Below, piece by piece: positions 8,925 to 17,547 of a stretch of DNA of 64,000 bases. The position numbers and the translations under genes are program-made. Location: positions 372,001-436,000 of the forward strand of contig NZ_JABJQZ010000002.1 in assembly GCF_013155335.1 (NCBI RefSeq), read 5' to 3'. The DNA comes from Nocardioides sp. zg-1230 (GTDB lineage Bacteria > Actinomycetota > Actinomycetes > Propionibacteriales > Nocardioidaceae). The notes beneath the pieces were generated by a model. The model searched no databases and was not told the origin of the DNA. It saw only the letters and a program-made list of their open reading frames with translations. Position 1 is the stretch's first letter. Every line of letters starts with the position of its first letter.

Positions 8925-9253
8925 CGACCGAGGAGGAGCGCGAGCTCTACGCCGAGCTCGTGCTGCAGTGCGCCGAGTCCGTCCCGAGGGGTCGGGCGAC
9001 GACGTACGGCGCGATCGCCGACGTGGTCGGCGAGCGGCTCGGGCGGGGTGGTCCGCGCCTGGTCGGGTCGGTGCTCGCCGCCCACGGGGGCGGGGTGCCG
9101 TGGTGGCGCGTGGTCCGTGCGGACGGGTCCCTGCCGCCCTCCCACGACGAGGAGGCCCGCCAGGCCTACCTCGAGGAGGGCACCCCGCTGCGGCCCAGCG
9201 GATCCGTGGATCTGACACGGGCGTTCTGGTCGCCGCGCCTCGGGGCAGAATGA
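8921..9253 (+). CDS. Alkyltransferase-like protein (ATL), MGMT family
   Basis: A 110-residue protein matching the C-terminal domain of O6-methylguanine-DNA methyltransferase, with the R-G-R-A-T-T-Y-G-A-I-A-D-V helix. The catalytic P-C-H-R-V is replaced by P-W-W-R-V-V (residues about 60-65), so it cannot accept the alkyl group. This is the hallmark of ATL proteins, which bind O6-alkylguanine lesions and hand them to nucleotide excision repair. It is tied into the MoxR run only by ATGA overlaps at both ends. I see no N-terminal MGMT domain. Confidence 0.9.
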   Translation: MTTEEERELYAELVLQCAESVPRGRATTYGAIADVVGERLGRGGPRLVGSVLAAHGGGVPWWRVVRADGSLPPSHDEEARQAYLEEGTPLRPSGSVDLTRAFWSPRLGAE

Positions 9254-9936
9254 CCGCCATGCTCTACACGGTCGCGCACGGCGTCATCCCTCCGCTCGCC
9301 CGTGCCGTGTGGCGCCCGGAGGTCGAAGGCCTGCACCACGTGCCCGCCACCGGACCGGTCATCGTGGCCAGCAACCACCTCTCGTTCTTCGACAGCGTCG
9401 TCATCCCGGTCGTGGTGCCGCGCAAGGTCGTCTTCCTCGCCAAGTCCGACTACTTCACCGGCACCGGCGTGAAGGGCACGCTCACCCGCGCGTGGTTCGA
9501 GGGACTGGGCATGCTGCCGGTCGACCGCGACGACACCAAGGCCGCGATCGCCAGCCTCGACACCGCGCTCGAGGTGCTGCGGCGCGGGGAGGCGTTCGGG
9601 ATCTACCCCGAGGGCACCCGTTCGCGCGACGGCCGGCTCTACCGCGGCCGCACCGGCGTGGCCCACCTTGCCCTGACCGCCGGCTGCCCGGTGGTGCCCG
9701 TCGGCCTGCAGGGCACCGAGGACATCCAGCCGGTCGGCTCCAGCCGCCCGCGGCTGGGCAAGGTCGACGTGACAGTCCGCTTCGGCGAGCCGATCACGGT
9801 CGCGGGTGAGTACGACGGCGTCCCCAGCGGTCGCGCGCGCCGCGACCTGACCGACCGGATCATGGGCGCGATCGCCGGGCTCACCGGCCAGGAAGCGGCC
9901 GGCGTCTACAACGAGCGACCCGCGCCCTCCGCCTGA
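9250..9936 (+). CDS. plsC: 1-acyl-glycerol-3-phosphate acyltransferase (PlsC family)
   Basis: 228 residues of the LPLAT/PlsC acyltransferase family, converting lysophosphatidate to phosphatidate at the membrane. The catalytic N-H-L-S-F-F-D (H-x4-D) and the phosphate-binding Y-P-E-G-T-R-S-R-D-G are both present, as is the V-P-V-G-L-Q-G-T segment. The ATG at 9250 overlaps the ATL stop; a second ATG at 9259 would shorten it by three residues. It ends the operon, with repeat-like sequence downstream. Confidence 0.9.
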   Translation: MTAMLYTVAHGVIPPLARAVWRPEVEGLHHVPATGPVIVASNHLSFFDSVVIPVVVPRKVVFLAKSDYFTGTGVKGTLTRAWFEGLGMLPVDRDDTKAAIASLDTALEVLRRGEAFGIYPEGTRSRDGRLYRGRTGVAHLALTAGCPVVPVGLQGTEDIQPVGSSRPRLGKVDVTVRFGEPITVAGEYDGVPSGRARRDLTDRIMGAIAGLTGQEAAGVYNERPAPSA

Positions 9937-9990
9937 CGCGCCTGGCGCGCCTGGCGCGTCGCGGCGCTGGCCTGCGTCGTCGCCCGGGGC

Positions 9991-10086
9991 GTAGTCCAGT
10001 GAGATCGGGTTGCCACATCTGGGTAGTCCAGCGAGATCTGGCTGGCGAAAAGGCCTCCAGACGACCACTTCCCACTGGACTATCCC
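9991..10086. repeat. Repeated GTAGTCCAG element forming a hairpin
   Basis: GTAGTCCAGTGAGATC at 9991-10006 is repeated as GTAGTCCAGCGAGATC at 10023-10038. The reverse complement core CTGGACTA recurs at 10075-10082. TAGTCCAG of the second copy can therefore pair with CTGGACTA across about 45 bases. The element lies between two convergent transcription units (plsC and the DUF1116 gene), where it could act as a terminator or be a REP-like element. Confidence 0.55.
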
Positions 10087-10166
10087 GCGCCCCGGCCCGG
10101 CCACGCCGGCCCGGCCGGCCTCGCCCCGCTCGGGCCGGCCCGCCCAGGCCAGGACCGGCCGGGCGA

Positions 10167-11555
10167 CTACGACTGCGGGGCTCGGACCGCGAGGGCGGCG
10201 AGCGCCTTCGGGAAGATCTCCGCGGGCGGGGTGACGAGTCCGGCACCGACCTGGCCGACGCCCGCGACCGCGCCGGCCATGCCGGTGTTGATCTGCGGCA
10301 GGATGCCGGTGCGGCACACCTTGGTGACGTCGATGCCGGTGGGCGTGCCCTGGAACTCCAGCACGGGCACCGACCAGCGCGGGTTCTCCGCGAGGGTGAT
10401 CTCGTGCATCCGCCGGGTGGTGGCCAGCGCGTCGGGCACCGTCCCGCCGACGAGGCGGACGATCGCCGGGGCGGTCGCCATCGCGAAGCCGCCGATGCCG
10501 GCGGTCTCGGTGATCGCGGAGTCGCCGATGTCGGGGTTGGCGTCGTCGGGGCCGTAGTCGCCGAGGAACAGGCCCTCCGCGACCTGTGCCGGGCCGGTGA
10601 ACCACTCGTCGCCCGTGCCCGAGACCTGGATGCCGAAGTCGGTGCCGTTGCGGGCCATCGCCACGACCATCGTGGAGCCCGGGACGTCGCGCCCGGCGTC
10701 GAGCGCGAGCTTGCACGCGGGCATCGCGAGGTTGAGGAAGAAGTGGTCGTTGCCACCGACGAAGCGGAGCACGTCGGCGACGTCCTCGCCGTCGAACCCG
10801 GCACTCACCATCGCGGGGGAGAGGTCGCGCAGGAGCATCAGCGTGCCGGCGCGGTTGCGGTTGTGCGCCTCGTCGCCCATCTGGAGCATCTGGGTGAGGA
10901 TGCCCGTGACGTCGGTGGCCTCCTCCGTGCCACGGACCGCGGCCTGCAGCAGCGGGCCGAGGACGTCGCCCATCCAGCGCAGCCGGGTGAGCACCTCGGG
11001 GGAGTAGGCGCCGTAGCGCAGCACCTTGCCCAGGCCCTCGTTGAGGGAGCAGTACGTCCGGCGACCGGTCGCGCGGTCCTCGAGGACCCACATCCACATC
11101 GACGGCGTGACGACGCCGGCCATCGGGCCGACGGCGCTGCGGTGGTGGCACGGCTCGAGGCTGACCGAGGATCCGGACTCGAAGAGCGCGACGGCGTCCT
11201 CGGGGTCGTCGACGAGTCCCTCGAGCGCGGCGCCGCCCATCAGCGCGCCCCGCAGCGGGCCCGAGGTTCGCGCCCACTCGATGGGCGGGCCGGCGTGCAG
11301 GAACTGACCCTTCTCGAGGCCGAGCACCTCGGAGGCGGGCGCGACGTCGACGAGGTGGGCCGTGACGCCCAGCATCGCCTCGACGGCCCTCCGGTTGGCG
11401 TCGGGCCGGCGGGGGTCGGTGGCGACGGTCGCGAGGTCGGCCTCGGTGCCCGGCATCGGCGGGCGCCAGTCGACCCGCTCGACGTCCACGGCCTGACCGG
11501 CCACGGCGTCGGCGAACATGTCGGCGCCGACGGTGACGACGGTGGGCTGGCTCAT
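10167..11555 (-). CDS. DUF1116 subunit of an oxamate-carbamoyltransferase-type complex (AllG/YlbE-like)
   Basis: 462 residues of the DUF1116 family. The hallmark P-C-H-H-R-S-A-V-G-P-M-A-G segment (about residues 144-156) and the L-N-E-G-L-G-K-V-L-R-Y-G-A segment are intact. In E. coli the family member (YlbE/AllG) works with FdrA/AllF and YlbF/AllH as oxamate carbamoyltransferase, which splits oxalurate with phosphate into oxamate and carbamoyl phosphate. Here it is the third gene of a DUF2877-FdrA-DUF1116 operon with ATGA overlaps. A carbamate kinase and a ring-opening amidohydrolase about 28 kb away suggest that the substrate may be ureidomalonate rather than oxalurate. Family assignment is firm and substrate is inferred. 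Confidence 0.88.
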   Translation of the reverse strand: MSQPTVVTVGADMFADAVAGQAVDVERVDWRPPMPGTEADLATVATDPRRPDANRRAVEAMLGVTAHLVDVAPASEVLGLEKGQFLHAGPPIEWARTSGPLRGALMGGAALEGLVDDPEDAVALFESGSSVSLEPCHHRSAVGPMAGVVTPSMWMWVLEDRATGRRTYCSLNEGLGKVLRYGAYSPEVLTRLRWMGDVLGPLLQAAVRGTEEATDVTGILTQMLQMGDEAHNRNRAGTLMLLRDLSPAMVSAGFDGEDVADVLRFVGGNDHFFLNLAMPACKLALDAGRDVPGSTMVVAMARNGTDFGIQVSGTGDEWFTGPAQVAEGLFLGDYGPDDANPDIGDSAITETAGIGGFAMATAPAIVRLVGGTVPDALATTRRMHEITLAENPRWSVPVLEFQGTPTGIDVTKVCRTGILPQINTGMAGAVAGVGQVGAGLVTPPAEIFPKALAALAVRAPQS

Positions 11556-13036
11556 CGGGCCGCTCCTTCGATCAGCTGGATGGCGCGCCGGGTGGCCGAC
11601 GCGTTGGAGAGGTGGACCTCGGCGCCGGCGGCGACGAGGGCGTCGCGCGTCGCGTCGAGGCCTTGGGGGTCGAGGTCGGTGCCGACGAGGCTGACGACGA
11701 CCGGGACTCGCCGGTCCCGGCGGGCCTCGGCGATCGCCGGGGCGAGGAGGGCTGCGGGGTCCGGCTCGGCGCCGTGGCCGAGGACGAGGTCGAGGAGGAT
11801 CACCCCGGTCGCGGGGTCCGCGGCGGCCCGGGCGAGCTGCTCGTTGCGCAGCGTCGGGTCGATCATCGGGTGGGCCCGGCCCTGCGTCAGTGCGTCGTCG
11901 CCGAAGTCGACCATCGTGTGGTCGTCGACGAGCAGGTCGTCGCCCAGGGCGAGGTCGTCGGAGAGCGGGATGTTGCTGCGGATCGGGCCGAGGACCTCGG
12001 TCGCCATCAGCATCGACTCGTCGCACAGGGTCCCGCCGACGAAGAGCCCGCGCAGCAGCGGACCGGTCGCGGGGCCGGTGTTGTCGGTGCCGTGTACCGG
12101 CCACTCGGGCGCCTCGTGGCCGAGCCGCTCCAGCACGGCCTCGGCGACCGCGGTGAGGTCTCGCTGGCCGCGCCCCAGCAGGCCGAGCTCGACGGGCGTG
12201 GCGAGCGCCTCCGTGTCGCGGGCGAGTGCCTCGGCCACCTCGGGGGCCGGCGGCTTGGACACCACGACGACCAGGTCGACGTCGGGGTCGGCGTCGAGCC
12301 GGCGCAGGGCCTCGCGGGTCGCGAGGCCGCCGACGGCCGCGGACAGGTCACGACCACCCACGCCGAGCGCGTGGCGCACGCCGACGCCTTCGGACGTCTC
12401 GCCCGCGTGGTGGAGCAGCGCGAGGAGCTGCTGGCAGCCGGTGCCGGAGGCGGCGACGATGCCGATCCGGCCGGGGCGCACGGCGTTGGCGAACCCCAGC
12501 CCGACGCCGTCGACGACCGCGGTTCCGCAGTCGGGTCCCATGACCAGCGCGCCGCGAGAGGCGGCGTACTGCTTGAGGGCGACCTCCTCGGCCACCGGCA
12601 CGTTGTCGCTGAAGACCATGACGTCGCGTCCGGCCTCGAGCGCGTCCATCGCCTCGACGGTGGCGCTGGCGCCGGGCACCGAGACGAGGGCGAGGGCGTC
12701 GCCGCCCGTACGACGCAGCGCGCTCGCCGTGGTGCGGGGCGGGGCCACCGTGGTGTCGCCGGCCGTCGGCCGGGTGGGTGCCAGGGCCGCGTCGACGGCG
12801 GCGAGCGCGGCGGCCACGTCGGCGTCGTCGTCGAGGCGGAGCGCGACGACCATGTCGTTGGGGGAGGAGGCGGGGATCGCGAAGCCCATGCCCTCGAGCA
12901 CCTCGAGGTTGAGGCCGGTCGCCATCGCGACCTGTGCCGCCACGACGCCGGGGGTGACCTGGACGGCCCGGCTCACCTGCAGCAGCGTGACCGAGTCGGC
13001 GTACGCGCCGCTGCGGAGCTCGACGTGGTCCTTCAT
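11552..13036 (-). CDS. fdrA: FdrA-family acyl-CoA-synthetase-like carbamoyltransferase subunit
   Basis: 494 residues of the FdrA family, which is related to succinyl-CoA synthetase alpha. The N-terminus M-K-D-H-V-E-L-R-S-G-A-Y-A-D-S-V is typical. It also has V-M-G-P-D-C-G-T-A (about 189-197), V-A-A-S-G-T-G-C-Q (nucleotide/phosphate loop) and G-V-G-G-R-D-L-S. A second domain starts near L-R-G-L-F-V-G-G-T-L-C-D-E and includes H-P-M-I-D-P. In E. coli FdrA (AllF) is a subunit of oxamate carbamoyltransferase. It overlaps both neighbours by four bases, implying equimolar synthesis of a three-part complex. The position argues against an isolated FdrA with another role. Confidence 0.9.
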   Translation of the reverse strand: MKDHVELRSGAYADSVTLLQVSRAVQVTPGVVAAQVAMATGLNLEVLEGMGFAIPASSPNDMVVALRLDDDADVAAALAAVDAALAPTRPTAGDTTVAPPRTTASALRRTGGDALALVSVPGASATVEAMDALEAGRDVMVFSDNVPVAEEVALKQYAASRGALVMGPDCGTAVVDGVGLGFANAVRPGRIGIVAASGTGCQQLLALLHHAGETSEGVGVRHALGVGGRDLSAAVGGLATREALRRLDADPDVDLVVVVSKPPAPEVAEALARDTEALATPVELGLLGRGQRDLTAVAEAVLERLGHEAPEWPVHGTDNTGPATGPLLRGLFVGGTLCDESMLMATEVLGPIRSNIPLSDDLALGDDLLVDDHTMVDFGDDALTQGRAHPMIDPTLRNEQLARAAADPATGVILLDLVLGHGAEPDPAALLAPAIAEARRDRRVPVVVSLVGTDLDPQGLDATRDALVAAGAEVHLSNASATRRAIQLIEGAAR

Positions 13037-13767
13037 GCGACAACCCTCCGGGGTGTGGTGTGGTCCTCGATCGAGGCCAGGGCGAGCCCGGCGCCGGCGA
13101 GGAGGCCGGCGCCCGAGGTGGCGCCGACGGCGAGCAGCGCGTCCGTGGTGGCGTCCGTGGGTTCGGCGAGCCAGTCGGCGAGCTGGGGCAGCGCCTCGCC
13201 CCGGATCGCGCAGTCGAGCAGCGTGGCCGACAGCAGGGTGGTGACGCCGAGGCGTCGTCGTACGGCCGCGGACAGCACGTCGTCCGGCTGGCCGAGCGCG
13301 GCGCGGGTCGTGAGCCACCCGGACAGCACGTCGTCGCCGAGCGGCGTGAGGCCGGGGCCCCGCCCGAGGAGCCGGTCGAGGTGCGCCGGGGTCAGTCGGC
13401 CGTCGGCCGGGAGGTCGAGCCCGGACGTCATGGGAATCGTCGGTTCGAACCTCGAGATCTCATGACGTCCCACCCGGGTCACGCGCGGGTCGACGAGCCG
13501 GGTGACCCGCACCGGCCGGTCGCCGACCACCAGCTCCCCGCGGTGCACCTGCACCACCGGGTCGAGGACACCGAGGTCGGGCAGGGTCGACCAGAGCGCG
13601 CACGGCACGCGGGTCGCCGTCGCCGAGACCAGCCCGAGGCACCAGCCGTCGAGGTCGACGTACACGGCGGTGCTGCTCGCGTGGACGACCTCGCGGGGGC
13701 CGTCGGACGCCTCGCGGAGCCGGTCGTGCACCCGCTGCGGTGCCGCGACGGAGATCGGTCCGGACAT
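13033..13767 (-). CDS. DUF2877 subunit of the carbamoyltransferase-type complex (AllH/YlbF-like)
   Basis: 244 residues with the DUF2877 signature G-R-G-P-G-L-T-P-L-G-D-D-V-L-S-G (about residues 142-157) and the C-terminal G-A-T-S-G-A-G-L-L-A-G helix region. It is the counterpart of E. coli YlbF/AllH, the third subunit of oxamate carbamoyltransferase. The ATG at 13767 is preceded closely by GGGGAG. It is first in its operon and divergent from the pucR-type regulator across 63 bp. That gap contains a GAGAACTTGTC motif shared with the permease operon. Confidence 0.87.
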   Translation of the reverse strand: MSGPISVAAPQRVHDRLREASDGPREVVHASSTAVYVDLDGWCLGLVSATATRVPCALWSTLPDLGVLDPVVQVHRGELVVGDRPVRVTRLVDPRVTRVGRHEISRFEPTIPMTSGLDLPADGRLTPAHLDRLLGRGPGLTPLGDDVLSGWLTTRAALGQPDDVLSAAVRRRLGVTTLLSATLLDCAIRGEALPQLADWLAEPTDATTDALLAVGATSGAGLLAGAGLALASIEDHTTPRRVVA

Positions 13768-13809
13768 CACTCCCCAGACGCTAACGGCTCGTGCGACACT
13801 CGCGAATGT

Positions 13810-13820
13810 GAGAACTTGTC
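13810..13820 (+). promoter_or_regulatory. Candidate operator GAGAACTTGTC between pucR and DUF2877 genes
   Basis: The 11-mer GAGAACTTGTC lies in the 63-bp divergent gap, 10 bases before the regulator's GTG. The identical 11-mer occurs at 18486-18496 upstream of the NCS2-permease operon. An exact match between two such short regions is unlikely by chance, so it may be a PucR binding site or half-site. No binding data are available. Confidence 0.45.
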
Positions 13821-13830
13821 GGACCAAGGG

Positions 13831-15108
13831 GTGAATGTGGGCCAAGACTTGATAAGCGACCCGGAGGCCGTCGCCGCGCTCGAGCGCGCCGACGCGCTCC
13901 ACACCGCCCTGACCCACATCGTGCTCGAGGGTGGCGACCTCGCGGCCATCGCGGAGGCCGTCGGCGATGCCCTCGGCTGCGGCGTCGTCTTCACCTCCAC
14001 CGACGGCCGCGAGCGCGCGGCCCACCTCGACGAGGCGCAGCGCGAGACGCTGGCCGGTGCCGACCTGCTCGACCCGACGGGGCGCCTGCGCGTCGAGCGG
14101 ATCGACGCCGACGGCACGGCGGTCGGTGCGGGGGAGGCGCTCGTCCGACGCGTGGTCGCGGCGGGTGTCGACCTCGCCCGGCTGGTGGCGCTGCGGCCGG
14201 ACGGCAGGATCCACTCCTCCGACGTGCACGCCCTGGAGCGCGCCGCGATCGTGGCCGCGCTGCTGGTGACGCGCGTGGAGGCGATCACCGCGGTGGAGAA
14301 CAAGTACCGCGGCGACTTCCTGCGTGACGTGTTCCTGGGCCGGGCCGGTGACGAGGAGTACGTCGCCGAGCACGCGCAGGCGTTCGGCTGGCACCTCGAC
14401 CGCCCGGTGATGGTCGTGGTGGCGGTGCTCGACCCCGACGCGATCGCCGCCCTGGCCCCCGAGCCGGAGGACCGCCGAGCGTGGCAGGACCGGTTCGCCC
14501 ATGCCTGGAGACAGGTCTCGGCGACGGTGGACCCGAGCATCGCGTCGGTCGCCTTCAGCCGCGAGGTGGTGACCCTGGTGCCGGTCGACCTGTCCGGCGA
14601 CCCTGCCGACGCCCACGTCGCCGTCGACCGGATCATCGCCGCCGTGCGCGGCGACCGCGGCGGTGGACGGATCGCCTTCTCCGCGGGCGTCAGCCGGGTC
14701 TCCCACGGCCTGGGCGAGCTGCCCGAGGCGTTCCGCCAGGCGCAGCGGGCCGTCGAGATCGGCCGACGCGTGCACGGGGGGAGCTCGGTGACGCGCTTCG
14801 ACCAGCTCGGGCTGCACCGGCTGCTCGCCCTCGTGCCGGACGGCGCCGAGCTGACGGCGTTCGCCGCCGACGTGCTCGGCCCGCTCGCCGAGCGCACCCC
14901 CGAGGCCGCCGACCTCCGCGAGACCCTCCAGGTGCTCCTCGACACCAACTTCAACGTCGCCGAGGCCGCGCGCGCCCAGTTCTTCCACTACAACACGATG
15001 CGCTACCGCGTCGGCAAGCTGCAGCGCATCCTCGGACCGGTCGCCACCGACCCCCACCTGCGCCTCGACGTCGCCGTCGCCCTCCGGGCGCTGGAGATCG
15101 TGGGCTGA
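13831..15108 (+). CDS. PucR-family transcriptional regulator
   Basis: A 425-residue PucR-type activator. An N-terminal GAF-like sensory region (about 1-140) precedes a GGDEF-like middle domain (around 160-330). The C-terminal PucR HTH reads L-R-E-T-L-Q-V-L-L-D-T-N-F-N-V, then A-R-A-Q-F-F-H-Y-N-T-M-R-Y-R. The family controls purine, allantoin and related nitrogen-compound catabolism. GTG 13831 is taken as start; GTG 13837, better spaced from AAGGGG, would remove two residues. It is divergent from the DUF2877-fdrA-DUF1116 operon and is the obvious candidate to control that operon and the permease/Mo-hydroxylase operon 3.5 kb downstream. Confidence 0.9.
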   Translation: MNVGQDLISDPEAVAALERADALHTALTHIVLEGGDLAAIAEAVGDALGCGVVFTSTDGRERAAHLDEAQRETLAGADLLDPTGRLRVERIDADGTAVGAGEALVRRVVAAGVDLARLVALRPDGRIHSSDVHALERAAIVAALLVTRVEAITAVENKYRGDFLRDVFLGRAGDEEYVAEHAQAFGWHLDRPVMVVVAVLDPDAIAALAPEPEDRRAWQDRFAHAWRQVSATVDPSIASVAFSREVVTLVPVDLSGDPADAHVAVDRIIAAVRGDRGGGRIAFSAGVSRVSHGLGELPEAFRQAQRAVEIGRRVHGGSSVTRFDQLGLHRLLALVPDGAELTAFAADVLGPLAERTPEAADLRETLQVLLDTNFNVAEAARAQFFHYNTMRYRVGKLQRILGPVATDPHLRLDVAVALRALEIVG

Positions 15109-16509
15109 TCAGCCGGACGAACCGAGCAGGGCGCGCGTGAGAGCGGAGGAGTCGGACTGCAGCTCGGCGGTCGCGGCGTCGAGGTCGTCGTCGCCCGGCT
15201 CGCGTCCGTCCAGGGCCGCGAGCAGGACCGCGCGACGCACCAGCTCCTTGGCGTACGACGCCGTGGTGCCCGCGGACTCGCGCGCTGCCCGCGCCACCGC
15301 ATCCGACGTGAAGTCCACCTGGGCGCTGTAGAGCTCGATGAGCGCCCGACGCGCCGGCTCCTCGGGGAGCGGGATCTCGACGGCCATGTCCACCCGACCC
15401 GGCCGCTGGGCCAGCGCCTTCTCCAGCGCCTCGGCGCGGTTGGTGGTGAGGAGGAAGACGACGTCCGCGTCCGGGTCGAGGCCGTCCATCGCGTCGAGCA
15501 GCGTGAAGAGCAGCGGGGACGGCCCGCCCCCGTAGTGGTGGTCGCGGTCCTCGGCGATCAGGTCGCAGTCCTCGATCACCACGATCGCCGGCTGGTGCGC
15601 CCTGGCGATCTGGGCGGCGGCGCCCACGTGCACCATCTCCGCACCGCTGAGGAGCACCACCGTGGTGTCCGGCGCGGCACCCACGAGGTGGCGGACGGTG
15701 TGGGTCTTGCCGGTGCCGGGCGGTCCGTAGAGCAGGACGCCGCGCTTGAGGTGCTGGCCCCTCTCGCGCAGGCGGTCGCGGTGCTCCGCGAGCCCGACGA
15801 CGTGGGCGCGCACGTGCTCGAGCGTGCCGTCCTGCAGCACCACGTGGCTCGCCGGCAGGTCGGGCCGGTGGTGGAACGTGAGCCCGGACATCGAGCGTTC
15901 GTAGGGGTTGCCGCTGAAGCTGATCACCTGCCGCCACAGGACGCTGCTCCGCATCGCCTCGTCACGGACCTCGGCCAGCAGGGCCGCGGCCGTGTCGTCG
16001 TCGGCTGCCAGCACCTCGAGGCGCGACTGCGAGCCGTACTGCGGGTTGCCGACCCGCTGCAGCACGACGACCGGCGCCCCGTCGTGACGGAAGAGGTGGA
16101 GGCCGAAGGCGACGGTCGCCCGCTCGCTGTCGGGGCCCGTGGGCACGTTGAGGCGGTCGACCTGGCCGCTGCGGAAGCGACCCCACGGGCCCTGGGACAT
16201 GAGGTCCCCGAACGAGCTGTGGTGGCGCTGGTCGCCGCCTCCGATGCCGAGCAACCTCGCCTCCGGGTCGCGTCCGGCGATCGTGGCGAGGGCGATGTCG
16301 GTGTCGGCCCACCGGTGGACCGCGATCGGCTCCACCACGACGGGCAGCTCGTCGGCCCCGGCACCCAGGTGGGCGTCCAGGACCGGCATCAGGTCCACTC
16401 CCCGACGGTCGACCGGCTCCTCGTCGCGGAGGAGCTGGTGGACCAGCCGCCTCAACCCCGCCCGCAGCTCGTCGTCGTCCTGCACCTGATCGATCTCCCC
16501 CGTGGTCAT
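15109..16509 (-). CDS. AAA-family ATPase, function unknown
   Basis: 466 residues. The N-terminal 230 residues are unrecognised. They are followed by a classic AAA module: Walker A Y-G-P-P-G-T-G-K-T-H, Walker B V-I-E-D-C-D-L-I, sensor 1 T-T-N-R, and the arginine-finger region Q-R-P-G-R-V-D. It resembles single-ring AAA ATPases of bacteria related to the FtsH/CDC48 fold, but without a protease domain or membrane helix. It is convergent with the pucR gene, ending one base past that gene's stop. No link to nitrogen catabolism is evident, so it is probably an unrelated insertion between catabolic blocks. Confidence 0.8.
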   Translation of the reverse strand: MTTGEIDQVQDDDELRAGLRRLVHQLLRDEEPVDRRGVDLMPVLDAHLGAGADELPVVVEPIAVHRWADTDIALATIAGRDPEARLLGIGGGDQRHHSSFGDLMSQGPWGRFRSGQVDRLNVPTGPDSERATVAFGLHLFRHDGAPVVVLQRVGNPQYGSQSRLEVLAADDDTAAALLAEVRDEAMRSSVLWRQVISFSGNPYERSMSGLTFHHRPDLPASHVVLQDGTLEHVRAHVVGLAEHRDRLRERGQHLKRGVLLYGPPGTGKTHTVRHLVGAAPDTTVVLLSGAEMVHVGAAAQIARAHQPAIVVIEDCDLIAEDRDHHYGGGPSPLLFTLLDAMDGLDPDADVVFLLTTNRAEALEKALAQRPGRVDMAVEIPLPEEPARRALIELYSAQVDFTSDAVARAARESAGTTASYAKELVRRAVLLAALDGREPGDDDLDAATAELQSDSSALTRALLGSSG

Positions 16510-16657
16510 GACCTGTGAACCTAGTGGTTCCGCAACCGGCCGGGGAGCCGTCGCGACCGGTTGGGACGCTGGTCACCGCCCGTTGGTCTCAGCCGACCAC
16601 GGTGTCGGGTGAGACCCGGCCGATCAGGCAGGGCCCTGACACCCTCGGGAGATCCGG

Positions 16658-17524
16658 ATGCGGCGTACCGCACGAGTCCTGTCCATTCCAGCCCTCACCA
16701 CCGCCCTGCTCGGCGCCGTGGTGGCCCTGTCGACGCCCAGCGCGTCGGCCGCACCGGCCCCGGCGATCGACGTCGTCGCCCACCGCGGGTCGTCGGGGGC
16801 AGCGCCGGAGAACACGCTCGCCGCGGTGCGGCTGGCGATCGCCCAGAAGTCCGACGTGGTGGAGAACGACATCCAGCGCACCGCGGACGGTGAGCTGGTG
16901 ATCATGCACGACGTCACGCTCGCACGCACGACCGACGTCGAGCAGGTCTTCCCCGATCGTGCGCCGTGGAACGTCCGCGACTTCACGCTCGCCGAGATCA
17001 AGCAGCTCGACGCCGGGTCGTGGTTCGCGCCCGAGTTCACGGGGGAGCGGGTGCCCACGCTGGCCGAGTGGGTCGACGCGGTCGGGGACCGGGCCGGCAT
17101 GCTCCTCGAGCCCAAGGCACCCGAGCTCTACCCCGGCATCGAGGTCGACCTCGACAAGGAGCTGCGCTCGCTCCCGGTCTTCAACCGGGCGCTGCAGCGT
17201 GATCGGGTCGTCGTCCAGTCCTTCAACCACCTCTGGCTGCGGGCCTACAAGGACCGGGCACCCGACGTGACCGTCGGGCTGCTCTACGGGACCAGGCCGA
17301 CCGTGGCGGACATCGCCGCGGCGGCGACCTGGGCGGAGCAGGTCAACCCGGCGCTCGGGGCGATCGACGAGGCCACCGTCGACCAGATCCACGCCCAGGG
17401 CATGGAGGCGCACGTGTGGACCGTCAACGCCGGTCAGGACATGCGGCGCGCGATCCGCTGGGACGTCGACGGCATCATCACCAACTACCCGCAGGTGCTG
17501 CTCGACATCCTCCGCCGGGGCTGA
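16658..17524 (+). CDS. Secreted glycerophosphodiester phosphodiesterase
   Basis: 288 residues with a Sec signal peptide (M-R-R-T-A-R, hydrophobic core, S-A-S-A-A near residue 32) and a GDPD TIM-barrel. Motifs are A-H-R-G-S-S-G-A-A-P-E-N-T, E-N-D-I-Q (where E-x-D is usual), H-D-V-T-L-A-R-T and E-P-K at the metal site, and W-T-V-N with D-G-I-I-T-N-Y-P at the end. It hydrolyses glycerophosphodiesters to glycerol-3-phosphate and an alcohol outside the membrane. Residue N in E-N-D replaces the more typical L/I but keeps both acidic ligands. GGGAG precedes the ATG. It appears monocistronic. Confidence 0.92.
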   Translation: MRRTARVLSIPALTTALLGAVVALSTPSASAAPAPAIDVVAHRGSSGAAPENTLAAVRLAIAQKSDVVENDIQRTADGELVIMHDVTLARTTDVEQVFPDRAPWNVRDFTLAEIKQLDAGSWFAPEFTGERVPTLAEWVDAVGDRAGMLLEPKAPELYPGIEVDLDKELRSLPVFNRALQRDRVVVQSFNHLWLRAYKDRAPDVTVGLLYGTRPTVADIAAAATWAEQVNPALGAIDEATVDQIHAQGMEAHVWTVNAGQDMRRAIRWDVDGIITNYPQVLLDILRRG

Positions 17525-17547
17525 GGCCGGCGGGCGCGCAACACCCG

